Source: Ancylostoma caninum
Lineage: Eukaryota > Nematoda > Chromadorea > Rhabditida > Ancylostomatidae
Direction of reading: 5' to 3'
Assembly (NCBI GenBank): GCA_037903475.1
Contig: JBAJFG010000280.1
Span: forward strand, 372,001-436,000
DNA length: 64,000 nt
Made by a program: the position numbers and the translations under genes. Positions 49,435 to 61,000 of the stretch are shown here, in pieces. The notes below the pieces were generated by a model, which searched no databases, was not told the origin of the DNA, and saw only the letters and a list, made by a program, of their open reading frames with translations. Within the stretch, counting starts at the first letter, position 1, and every line of letters begins with the position of its first letter.

Positions 49435-51423
49435 ATGTCGCTCGACAGTGAGTTTTTTTAAACAGCATTTTCGTCTATATTTCTAGTTTTCAACTTTCAG
49501 AGCACTTGTTCGAGTTGAAATTTGCTGCAAAGCAACTGGAGAAGAGTGCACAAAGATGCGAAAAACAAGAGAAGGTTGAGAAGGATAAGCTCACTGCTGC
49601 AATCAAGGTAGGCACCGTACAAATTTTCACGACGTTACATTTTATATGTAGTAGGACTGCCACTTCCCATATCAGTTCATTATATCCTCGTTCCAAAAAT
49701 CCGTTGATTTTTCCTTGTTGGTTTCTTTCATTTGATTATCCCCTCAGGAACACGGTATAGTTTGTTACAACAGACCGGTGCGCATCGTTAAGATTATAAA
49801 AGGTAGTCCTGTTAACACACCCAAATCAGAAGGCAAGTCTGAGGCGTTGACACGTTCATCATGGGTAACTTCAATGATGCATGCCGGCCCAGGGAAGGTA
49901 GCTGGATGGTTATTGGAGAAGAATGAGCACAAAAGTGTGTGGGATTTGGAGAGGCAGTGAGGAAGCAAGACAATACATACAAATACTCAGTCGCCGTTGC
50001 TTTTGAATTGTTCTATGTACACCAAGAATTTCCCAGCATACAGACATCAACTCAATCAATCTTTCATCGAAGGTTTCCCTCGGGAGCGGTTGGCGACCTC
50101 CCATCGGTAATGTTGGCGAGCGGCTGTCGCGGTCATCGTTGGCGATGGAAGTTCCTATACTCCGCGTAGAGTGTAGTGGCTACTTGAAGTGCCAAGTATG
50201 AGAAATCCTGTCATCGTATTACATGTTGTGAAAAGAACGCAAAGGTAACGATTCACATGCAGAGATAGATGACTCACCATAGCAAATTAATGGGGCCCAA
50301 TGATGTCCAGGGCTAAATCTTGCCCGCCCATTCAAGCACACGGTAAAATGTTCATCAATCTCTCATTTTTCCTGTTTATTTAGCACAGTTTCCATGTGGA
50401 ATACAGGTTCTGGGTCCGTGAAAGCCCCGAATTCGGCGAGCTCCCAAACACGAGTGTTTTTTTTATTTGTGGACACTACCTTTTAGATGAATTCGGGGCT
50501 GTTGACTCCAAGGCACCATTGTTTTTTTTTCTCGGTGTTCTTGCAGTTTCTTGTTTTCCGTTTTCAAGTTAGCAATTTCTCTTTTTTTTCAATTTAGAAA
50601 GGCAACATGGAAGTTGCACAAGTCCACGCTGAAAATGCGATTCGGAAGAAGAATGAAGCTGTGAACTATATCCGAATGGCTGCTCGCATCGATGCTGTTG
50701 CTGCGCGTGTGCAGACAGCAGCGACACAGGTATCCGTGACATCCTTAGCTTCGACATTATAGTGTCATGGAATGTGTTACTTTTGATTTCCACTTGTTTC
50801 TTTTTTTCTTTATAAAAATTTTTGCGATTTCGTAAGGCTTGAAGCAGACTTTGCTTTCTTTGCAGAAGCGGGTCACCAGCAGCATGAGTGGCGTAGTAAA
50901 AGCCATGGAAAGCGCCATGAAGACGATGAATCTTGAAAAGGTGGGAATTTTATTCTGTCAAATCTTGACGGCTAATCCTACCTTTGATGGAGCCCATATT
51001 TGTGTTTCTTCTTATTTCCAGCCTTGAACACATATTTCTTCGTTTAGGTCCAACAACTCATGGATCGTTTCGAACGCGATTTTGAAAACCTGGATGTGCA
51101 TACGGCAACTATGGAACGAACCATGGATGGCACTACCGTACTTAATGCTCCCAAATCACAAGTTGATGCTCTTATAGCTGAAGCTGCTGACAAAGCGGGG
51201 TACGTTATTTCTCGCTCTTGCTATATTCATTTTCGTTTAAAAGTTCCGTTTAGCTCTTTTCCATTTTATGTGGTATTAGCTGTTACAAGAAATGCTCTAA
51301 TTCAGAATCGAGCTCAATGCCGAACTACCGTCGAACGTGCCGTCGACGGTACCAACAGCAGCTCAGTCTGTCGCCGATGATTCAGACTTAACGCAGCGTC
51401 TGGCAGCATTACGAAATATGTAG
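49435..51423 (+). CDS. did-2: ESCRT-III subunit CHMP1 (DID2/Vps46 family)
   Basis: Charged multivesicular body protein 1, which recruits Vps4 in endosomal sorting, cytokinesis and membrane scission. 198 residues, close to human CHMP1A (196). Six exons join in phase: 49435-49447, 49501-49607, 50598-50729, 50866-50940, 51048-51199 and 51306-51423. The basic N-terminal core begins MSLD, then [19 protein letters not shown]. Then come [37 protein letters not shown] and an acidic C-terminal half. The last residues [13 protein letters not shown] form a MIM1 motif, the site bound by the Vps4 MIT domain. Intron 2 carries a GTTTACC-type repeat copy. AATAAA is at 51868-51873. The symbol follows C. elegans did-2. 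Confidence 0.97.
49776..49895. repeat. GTTTACC/ATGCATCA-type repeat, copy 4, in did-2 intron 2
   Basis: Ends CATGGGTAACTTCAATGATG followed by CATGCCGGCCC, closely matching the ends near 23560 and 34045. It begins near GGTGCGCATCGTTA. A short diverged copy. Confidence 0.55.
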
Positions 51424-53275
51424 AAAATTCGGATAGGTCATTTATTGCCACGGTTTTTTTTTTCGACTTCAACGGCGATTCTGTATCTGGTAAGAGCAGA
51501 ACAGAAAGTGTTTTGCTTAATTCAAAACATTTTCGTTTGCATTGCATCTTTGTATCGTTGCAAAACTATCGTTTCTCTTCTTCCGACTGTACCAATGCAA
51601 AAAAGTCAAGTAGCTCAATTCACACGCAAGACCCGCATCTATTATGCCATTCCTCCCCAGTGACATTTCCGCTGTTGCAACTTCTTTTGCGACAACATCA
51701 TGGCACCTTACTTGTTCGTCTATTTCGTTAATAAGATTTTCAACAGTTTTACTTCCACAGACATGCCACCATGCTATCCAGAGCCTACTTTGTTTGCGTA
51801 GATATTTCATAGCATTTGAAGTTACGTTTTTTTATTGTACATAAATACTTTGTTTGTCTCTCTTGCAAATAAATTTCTGATTTTGTTCAAGGTTACTGCT
51901 TAGGGTCACTGTGTTGGCTATCCAATATCACTCAGCACTTTACCTTTTGAAAAGATCCCGTGGGATAAGGACAGCGCGGCCTCTGTTTGCAGCCAACTAG
52001 CACAAAGCGCTTATTTCTTGAGATGATTGGTGAAAGTATTGTTATTATTATTCTTCCCTTCTAGTCGTCAGTTGAAGAGATCTGCTCATGAATTCCTTCG
52101 CTAGGATGTACGAACAAGGCAGCTTCAAGTCCTCACATTTCGAGAGTCGAAGAAGATCCCAATACCAACATTTACATTCATAACCCTCTGAATTCTTACA
52201 CTGAGCAACAAAATATAGGGAAATCGAGCTGAGGAGGAGTGTGAGGGGATGGGGAACAGTCAGGCTCCATTTGGGCATATGTTCGTGGGCAGATGCCTAC
52301 GACCACTTTTAAAGGCCCTTCCCCCCTCCCCCCGGGATGCGGCACTTAGTTACCCGGGATGTTAGGTGCAGCCGGAGCGAGACCCACTGCATAGACCGAT
52401 CCTAGTAGATATCTTTCCGCTAAGAACTATCTTTTAGCTCTCAGAGAACTTTAAGTTCTTCCCATTACATGAGAATTGGTGAAATCAAGTACTATTCAGG
52501 GAGGAAAATGAATTCTAAAAATAGTAGTCGGAAGTAAGGCCGAGGTTCTTTAAAACACTTTTTTTTTTTTGAAGAAACAAGTGAACCGGTGACAAAAAGT
52601 GGCCAAGAACAATTTCATCACTCTGTCATGACAATCACGGAGGAATCTTATGGCCAGCTGTTAACACGAGACGAAACAGGGGAGCATTGAATGGGTGCCC
52701 TATCAATGAGTACGGTGTTTACAAATGCGTGCCTCTTGCGGGCACCACTTTTTATGCACGTCATGTCTTAAGTTTTTGTAAAAACGAGTGGGTGGAGCGG
52801 AGTTCTCTTCCAAAGCTCAGCTTCCTTACTTGGAAGGTTTCAGTTCAGACTTTTAGTACATACACACATACCATGTCCCAATCAGCATTCGTAGTGTGTG
52901 AAGCAGTGAGACAAGAGGAGAATATCACAAAAATTTCAATGTGGAAACATCCTCTATCATTTCATTCGCAACCTATTTCCCATTTTGCAAGCATTTTTCC
53001 CTATGTGAACGATTTGCAAGGAAGGTCGCATTTCCGCCTTGCTTTTTCGTTCTTCCACAAGGACATCGTACTTTGTACATTGGTCCATAGTACCAGTGTG
53101 CACCAATCGATGGTCGTCTACCGAGAATAAACGCATCCTATTACTTTATACTTCGGACTTCTGTTATATAGGTGTTCCAGTGTGGTTCAGCCTCTCGTTC
53201 CTATTCTCATATTAGGTTTTCTTTTCTTGAGAACATTTGCGTTTGTACTATCATAGCTTCAGTAGGCGGTTCAAC
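51424..53275. other. Intergenic region between did-2 and ETFB
   Basis: About 1.85 kb including the did-2 3' UTR. A 147-codon open frame at 52687-53130 resembles no family I know. A C-rich run followed by CCGGGATG direct repeats occurs near 52330-52360. The ETFB start is preceded by TAGCTTCAG at 53258-53261, a likely trans-splice acceptor. Confidence 0.55.
51868..51873 (+). terminator. did-2: Poly(A) signal AATAAA of did-2
   Basis: AATAAA lies 445 bases downstream of the did-2 stop codon and is followed by a T-rich segment (TTTCTGATTTTGTTC). It is the first canonical hexamer after the stop. Confidence 0.5.
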
Positions 53276-56200
53276 ATGAAGGTGCTTGTTGGAGTGAAGC
53301 GAGTCATCGACTATGCTGTCAAGGTTAGTAATTTTCGATTAGAAAATTGTTATTACTATTCATTTTTGGTTGTGTTTATACTCGTTTTCACCAACAGTTG
53401 CTGATTTTCCTTAGGCCTTGCCTCCGTGGTAAAATAGTGGAGGTGTAGTCTACTAGTGGAGCCTTGACGATGCTGGCAACGATTATCCTCTCTCCACATC
53501 GTTGTCTTTTGCAACCAGGTCATTAGTCGATGTCCTAGGGATAACCAGAACCGTGGTACACAGGCTGAAGATAACGAATTGGAGTGAGGATGGAGGCGTC
53601 TCGTAGGCCTGGCTTTTCTTCGCCTAAGCCTAAGCCTATGCATACTCCTAAGTGTGCGTCACCACTCTTACTCCTACCCGCTCACAACTCCCTTTTTCCC
53701 CCTCTGAAACCATTTCGCTCCTCTTTGACTCCGTGTTTGTAGAAAAAAAGCCGTTAGAAGGGTGCTTTTTTGTTTGACGGACTATTGACTATTTAATGCG
53801 TCCATCTAATATTTGCTTGATTTAATGAGAACCCGGAGCATCATAGTATCGTATCAATGTTCCCCTACAGATTTTCAAATTTTCAATCTTGCAGAAGTTG
53901 CTTTATTGTTAATAATCTCAGCTTTGTTTTGCCTCTTCGTCTTGAAGGAATGTGTCACCTCGTTTCGTGGGCTCTAGATGTCAACAGATTCTAGACCTAC
54001 TCGTCACGCTGATTCCAACGATGCACATCAAAGCTCATAAAAAAGGATCTCATTGAGGAGGATACGCTAAAACCTCAAACACGAAAACGAGGTGATACAC
54101 TGCCTTTAAAATAATCTTGGAACGGAGATAGGTGGTGGAGAAGAGCAGGTGATGACTGTGTGCAGTCAGCGCTGTGCTCATCGGAGAAAGGGTTAACGTT
54201 TTTGATCTAGGAAGTTCTTTGAAATTGATAATATTTCACATTATACATAATCAAGTTTTATTCTAACCGTATTTTACAAACAAGTACAAGCAAACGGATT
54301 GAGAGCGCTTTCTTTTAGGGGGCGTGGCCCGAGCCAAAAAGGTGGCGTTACAGGAGGTGAGGGTGGGAGGGGGGAGGGGGAGAAGTTGGGCAGCACGCGC
54401 TTAGCTGGTGATCTACGGCTACACACAGATTTACCATAAAACCCGTTCTCCACATTGCGCTTTGCAAATTCCGAGTTCTCTACCAAATTTGTTCTCGCTG
54501 GTAGCGCAGCATTTTGGAAGACACGTGCACGCACTGAGGGAGAAATGAACACCACTGCTTAGACAAATATTGTGTTGCTATATTGTGCTATTGCAATAGA
54601 ACCGATGAAAGAAAATTAGGAATGATTGGGGGAGGTAGTCTGAACAAAAATACAAATTTCTGTCGATTTTAGGTGCGGGTAAAACCAGACAAAACAGGAG
54701 TTGTCACGGAAAATGTACAGCACAGCATGAATCCATTCGATGAGATTGCACTGGAAGAGGCTGTGAAGATGAAGGAGAAGAAGATAGCGAAAGAGGTGAA
54801 TTTTTGGATGCCTTTCACCCAGTCACTTGTTTGACAAGCGCCATCATTCGCCTCCAGGTTGTCGCCATCTCACTGGGAGGCCCCAAGTCTCAGGAAGTTC
54901 TACGAAATGCTCTGGCCAAGGGAGCAGATAAGGCCATTCATATTGAGGCATTATTTTTACATCATTCAGTATACTACTCACTTCTTCTCTTCGAAACTGT
55001 ATCCCTGATGTTTAGATTCCTGATGCTGACATTCCAAAGGTTGAACCTTTACATGTAGCGAAAGCATTCCAAAAAGTCGTTGAAAAGGAGAAATTTGATG
55101 TAGTTTTCTTGGGAAAACAGGTAAACTTCTACCTTTGTTCTCTGGCGCTTTTGTACAATTACCTTGTTGTAGATGACTTTCGAAAGATTTTTCCAGGCAA
55201 TCGATGACGATGCTTCTCAAACTGCTCCTCTTCTCGCTGGATTGTTAGACTGGCCTCAAGCTTTATTCGCTAGCAAGGTTTTTACGGTTTTTTTAACACA
55301 GCCCACTTTGGTTTTGACTTTACCGCACGTGCGCGTAGGGGCTAAACTGTGAGGGTTTACCTCGTCCATTTTCTGGTGTTTGATATTTGAAAAAACAGTA
55401 GGGTCAATACAACGGTGCGTTATGGCATTAGAAAGTACGAAAAATCGTGGGTGGTAGTAATTTGGCCGAAACCTCGAGGTAACCGTGGGGTAACCATCGA
55501 AGGTTACCTCACGGTCAATGTTCCCAAAATCTATTTTAAAACAACGAGACCTCGAAGTAACCGACCGATCACTCTGAGGTCTCATTCAAGTCTTGACCTC
55601 ACGGTAACAGAGCTAAGACCATGATCAATTATCTAATCACACAGATTTGGGAAAATAATATCATGAGGCAAGAGACGCAGACCGGCCACGAAAAAGTACT
55701 CGGGAGTACTTTTTATACAAATATATAAAATAAAATAAAAGAAAACGACCGTAAAAGGCTGTTCGTCCTCCATATGGGGGGAGGGGGTACTCTAACATCC
55801 AATGCTAATTATTATAGGTCTTTGATATATGTATTTGATAAGTTTCGTATGGCCCAAAACAAGTCAATGCCGACAAGGTACAAGTGGCCGAGTGCGATGT
55901 GGGCTGTCTCCGAGTCAAACCCTCTGAATCCTCCCGAGTCAAAATGATTTATTGAAAGGCAGGGGCCCACCTCATCGTGCCTGTTGGAGGTATAGGCATA
56001 TCCCAGATCTCGCCATGTTGATCCCAGTAATGCACATCAACAGGCTCAAAAGCGACGAAGGCCCCACTTTCGAAGCGATCGAACTGGCTACATTTTGGTG
56101 CTCGGAGGCGGATCGCTCCAAGCTGTGCTGGCTGCCTGCCACGGCTGCTGCGTTGGTCAACGAGTCTCGGCGTGTTCAATCGATAAGATCAACGGTTTCG

Positions 56201-57607
56201 CACGGCAACTCGGGTTAGCAGACTGTTGCAGACCCCGTCCTGGAAGACGGGTTTATAGACCATCCTGAGACAATTCATGTATACCGTTGGAACCATCGCG
56301 CCGAGTAGATGCGGAATCTGCTGTTAGCTGAACTACGAAAATGAGGTGGACCCCTGCCTTTAAGTTAAAATTAGCCACTTCGCGGTTTCAGCTCGGTCAC
56401 CTTGAGCTCAGGCCATAGTCTCAGTGTGAAACTGCGAGGTGACTCTGAGTTTCACATCACGGTTACCTCACGGTCTTGGCCAAATTACTACCACCCCGTA
56501 TGTAAAATCACAAACTACTCGAAAACGTTCACTTCTGCTAAAATCCGAAATGTAATAAAGAGCATTGGACGAGTTCATCACACCAAAACAGCCACGCCAC
56601 GCGTTGCTGAGTCCGCGCCTCCACTGATGGAGTTTGTAGAGCATATGTATGCGTTTCCAAATGTGTACTGAGCATGGACCGACCTGATGATTCTGTCGAT
56701 TTGAATGAAGACACTGATGTATCATCAGTTATCTATTCTTTACTGATAAAATCATCCAGTTTTCAATAATTTAGCAGAGTTCGATTTTTTTTTCAGGTTG
56801 AAAAGGCAGATGAGGGACATCTGAAAGTGACAAGAGAAATTGATGGAGGTTTGGATACCATCAAGGTAAGGAAGTTCATGTATAGGGAAGATTCATAGTT
56901 TTCTTCCTTGTTTTTCTTTTTTTTTTCTTTTTTTTTTTTTGAAGACGTAGCATCATGTATGACGCAGGACGTTTCGCATAATCTGTAACCCAATGCTGTG
57001 AATTTTGATCATGCTATTTTGTTGGTTTCTATGTTCGATGTCTTTCCAGGAAATCGAGTTATAATCAATAGAAATTCCTTCGATTTCTGAGCAAATTGGT
57101 TTGCCTTTGGTGAATGGGGAAACCGCATTAGTTTTCCAGAAGTTTAATTTTGCGCACTGATGATGTTGAAGCATTGATGAGAACAAACGCCTGCTTCTTG
57201 TTGTCGGTTGTTGGATGGAGTGTGGCTGGTTGTAATCTTACGATTTAGGTCAAACTGCCAGCAGTTTTATCAGCCGATCTTCGTCTTAATGAACCCAGAT
57301 ATGCCACTTTACCTAATATAATGAAGGCGAAGAAGAAGCCCCTGCAGAAGATGACCGCGAAAGATCTTGGAGTGGATCTCACGCCGCAAACTAAGACCTT
57401 GGAGGTAAATTTGCAAGCAAATATGGAAATACAAAGATGTTATAAGTTATTTCCGGAAGGATTTTATAATTTTTGTTTCTAAGTAGGAATGGAAGCACAT
57501 GCTTGCTTTAGGTGAGCGATCCTCCTGTTCGCAAAGCTGGTGGATTTGTTGAAGATGTGCCTACGTTGATCGCTAAGCTCAAGGAAAAGGGTCTGATCAA
57601 GCATTAA
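53276..57607 (+). CDS. ETFB: Electron transfer flavoprotein beta subunit
   Basis: Mitochondrial matrix protein that pairs with ETF-alpha and passes electrons from acyl-CoA and other dehydrogenases to ETF-ubiquinone oxidoreductase. Eight exons join in phase: 53276-53323, 54673-54795, 54858-54947, 55016-55120, 55197-55277, 56797-56865, 57249-57404 and 57512-57607. The product is 255 residues, as in human ETFB. Blocks include [77 protein letters not shown], the ETF-beta signature around [40 protein letters not shown] and [17 protein letters not shown]. As usual for ETFB there is no cleavable presequence. The intron after exon 3 begins GC instead of GT, or else exon 3 is seven codons longer. Intron 5 holds a 1-kb foldback element. 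Confidence 0.97.
55449..56496. mobile_element. About 1.05-kb inverted-repeat element in ETFB intron 5
   Basis: Left end GGGTGGTAGTAATTTGGCC and right end GGCCAAATTACTACCACCC are exact inverses. They are followed inward by GAGGTAACCGTGGGGTAACC and, inverted, GGTTACCTCACGGT. Further GGTTACCTCACGGTCA words near 55500 form internal hairpins. The interior has no transposase-like frame. No target duplication could be assigned. Confidence 0.75.
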
Positions 57608-58020
57608 CTGTATCTCTCACCACTGTTTAGGCATTTCCGCTGTTTTGTATATCTTTCAACTAGTACTAGCCTTTCAGTAACAGCCAACCTCGAATATGGT
57701 GTCTTACGCTGTCTTAATTACGGTTCTCGATTTAGAATGTTCGAATAAATATTTATTATTTTTTTAGATAATGGCATAAGAATTTTTGAGATCTTAGACA
57801 TCAATAACACTCTTATAGACAGAGTGCTTACGAATTCACTCGAGCGACATCATAAACCGATTATAAAACAAGATTGAGCGATTGTTAAGAAATGAGAAGT
57901 GCAGACAAGGTTGACGATGTCAACGCCCTGCTAGTAAAACAACAACAAGAAGGAAAAACAACACAATGTGTACTGAAAACACCATAAGTGAAATACGACA
58001 GCTTCGAATACTACCAACAA
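57608..58020. other. Convergent 3' region between ETFB and HMG20
   Basis: 413 bp shared by the tails of two convergent genes. The palindromic poly(A) element at 57744-57757 lies inside. The minus-strand sequence at about 57890-57935 could encode a short alternative last HMG20 exon after a TTTTACTAG acceptor, but the read-through ending at 58021 fits the family better. Confidence 0.6.
57744..57757. terminator. Palindromic bidirectional poly(A) signal
   Basis: AATAAATATTTATT is a perfect 14-bp palindrome, so AATAAA is read on both strands: 57744-57749 plus and 57752-57757 minus. It lies 136 bases past the ETFB stop and about 263 bases past the HMG20 stop. It may serve both mRNAs. Confidence 0.6.
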
Positions 58021-61000
58021 CTATTTTGGAAGCAGGAATGATGCACTTTGTATTACCTCTTTCACGGCTTGTAGTACATCTTCATTCGGTGCATCGCCGT
58101 TGGCGAGCTTTGTGAGGAAAGCAACCGTTTCTTCGGGAGTTTGAAGGTTGTACTCTGAAGACGTACCGATCAGGAAAGAATTGTGGAAAGCGTTCATTTA
58201 ATTTACGGTTGTGGCCACCCTTAATATTTTGCGCTTAAACATTTAACACAGAACGAATGATAACACTTGGCAGACACTTTTCTTTCTTAAATGTTGAGTG
58301 GCGCTGATGAGTTTGTTTTTAAGTTTTGACTTCATCTACATAAAAGTTATTCATGCTTGCGGCGCGTTAAAGTTTACGCGCCGATACACAGTGCAAAGGA
58401 GAGAGGTAGAGGACAAATCCTGGCAGGTCAGCAATGTTCCTAGTTTCGCCGTTGCGACTGCCGCGCGAACGAACCGCGTTTCCATTTTCGCCGCTTTGGG
58501 TCGGCGCGAAAACTTCGTGGATTTTTGTCTAGGCGCGTAAACTTTGACGCGCCACAAGCATGAACAACTTTATAGAAAAGACATTGAAGAAAAGGAACAC
58601 TTAAACAGTGTAACTATCAGTAATAGCAAAAACGACAGAATGCGGGACTTCTCATCATTGTCGACTCCATGTTCTACACTTGGTATAGTTTTTAAGTAGA
58701 AAAGCGTTGGAGACGTGGTAAATGAATCCACAAGTGAATTATTATAGTCTTCACCGACAATCCAGCTCATTTCCTATCAACAAAAAATGAGCAAACAAAG
58801 TTCTGCATCTTCTCGGCCTTAGAGTTCTACTCAAAACCTGTCAGAATGATTCGCGAAAAAAATTGCTTCAATTTAATAAGTCCTTGAATACAGCTCCAAA
58901 AAGGTACTAAAGCCCTCAACGCCTTTGATATGACAAAGCAGTGATTCAATTATCAAGCCAAATGTGAATAGAAAGAGAATGAATGAGTTTTCTAACTGGG
59001 TGCATCATGAACTATAAGGAACCCCAGCAGCAGCAGTTCAAGATAAACGAATGAACTACGAGGCATTAGCACACCAAGTACTGAACCAAAAACAGAACAA
59101 ACAAGAAATAATCGAGGTACCTCTCATAGTCTCGCTCATAGCTCCTCTTAGAACTCGCATCCAGCACTCTATTATGTGATCTGCTTCTTTCGCCATCTTC
59201 TTGTCTACAATGATACAGGCAAAACGATTAATTTATACATGATTAGCACAACTGAGATCAAAAAGGTACCATGGGCAGCTTGAGTTTCGAGAGCAACATT
59301 ATTCGCTTGCATTTTCTCGATGGTGCGTTGCATAGCTTCCTTTTCAGCTTCAGCGACACCGATTTCACGACGAATTGATCGCAATTGTGCCTCTCGATCT
59401 AGCAAATAATTATAATGAAAAAAAAAACATAATCGGATAGATAAAACGGACATACTTTTGTTGTATTCAAGAAACTCTGAACTGAAGATTGGTATATTTG
59501 AATTCGGTGCGGTGGGTACCTCTGACTTGTCTGAGCTGGCTTTCTGAACAAGTGATTTTTCATAATGGAAACAGATGAACAGTAAGCGTTAAACAGACAA
59601 AAAAATCACCGTTGGTAATACCGCCTTCTCCTTGGACGCCGTCTTTACATTCTTCTTGCTATCATTCAAGAGCGAATCTTCCAACTCCAACGACTCATCG
59701 AACTCTTCTTTCGTATCAACACCCAACTTTCGACGCTGTTTCCGTAGTCTTAGTATTCGCTCTTTCTTTTCTAAAAAAATCAACGTGTAATCAACGTTGA
59801 CAATAAATACGGCACCTCATACAATGATCCTCCCTATCAGTGGGGAAAGTGGCTTACAATGCATGCACATTGATTGGTCCACTGTACTTGCAATGGCCCC
59901 ATTGATGCAATTATTCAAGAAAAGAAAAACTGTGGAAGACATTGCCTTGAGCGAAATGTCAAAACATCATTACTAGCAATGAATAGTATTACTTCTTTAG
60001 TCGAAAAAAAAAAACGAAAGTAGAAAGATAGAGAACGCAAAAATGCATTAATGCCAAATTAATATGACAACAGTAGGAAAAGGGGGGAGAAAATATCTGC
60101 CAAAAATTTCAAAATAGGTTCTTAGGTGAACATCTGAAGGTAGTCAACTGTGTAGAGTATGTATTCCGTTTCAAAAATGACAACAGTTTAGTATTTGTGC
60201 CTTTGATCTGCATTTCTCGCCTGCCTCTCTGAATACGGCACTATTTCTCGCGTTCTCTTTTTCTAATATCTTCACAACTATATTCCTCGGTGAGACACAG
60301 TTTGGGCAAATCAGAAAGGACAAGTTGCTTTTGACAAGTTGCGCATGTTCCAATTTGTTAATCGCAGTGAATTTCAACTGCCTAACATGTTAAAACGGTC
60401 AAGAAATGATGTGGAAGTACGGGCGTCACGTGCGTTTGAGCAGTGCAATTCTTACTCCAGGGTGAATGGAGGGTATAACAACGACAAAAGGGAAAAAAAT
60501 CTAGGCGAAAATTCCAGGACAGCTGATTAGGTGGTCATCTGTACAGAATTCCAGTTTAAAAACAGATTCGCAAAAAATTAAATTAAAATAACTAATGCAT
60601 TTTTAACAGCAGTTGGTAAAATTCAACAAAATAAGGGATGAAGTAAACTAGTATACCTATCTAACTTCTAAAAACCCACCCATAAATTCTCTGTAGTGCT
60701 CTGTTTTCTCATATGCTTTAAGCTCGACTTCATATTGCTGGCGTTCTTTTACAGCAAGATCAAGGAATGGCTGCAAAAAGGAGTGTGACAAGAAAAAACA
60801 ATTGTAAGTGAATAAAATGACATAGTTAGGACATACCTTCCGCTCTTCATCTGTAAGTCCTTGCCATTCCGCCGCCAATGCTACGTTTATGCTCTTTTGA
60901 TCGCATCCCTGCTTTACCGTCCCGTATTTAGATCTTCGAGAACTTAAAAAAACAGTCGCAGAAATAGAAAGAAAATAAACAAGAACAATAGAAGAAGGTC

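Noticed and set aside
52687..53130. 147-codon open frame between did-2 and ETFB
   Set aside because: No recognisable domain or acceptor, and no expected gene here. Probably chance in a stretch with few stops.
57890..57935. Alternative last exon of HMG20 after TTTTACTAG
   Set aside because: It would add a tail unlike the family, whereas reading through to the stop at 58021 aligns with the conserved EVV-type ending of HMG20 proteins.
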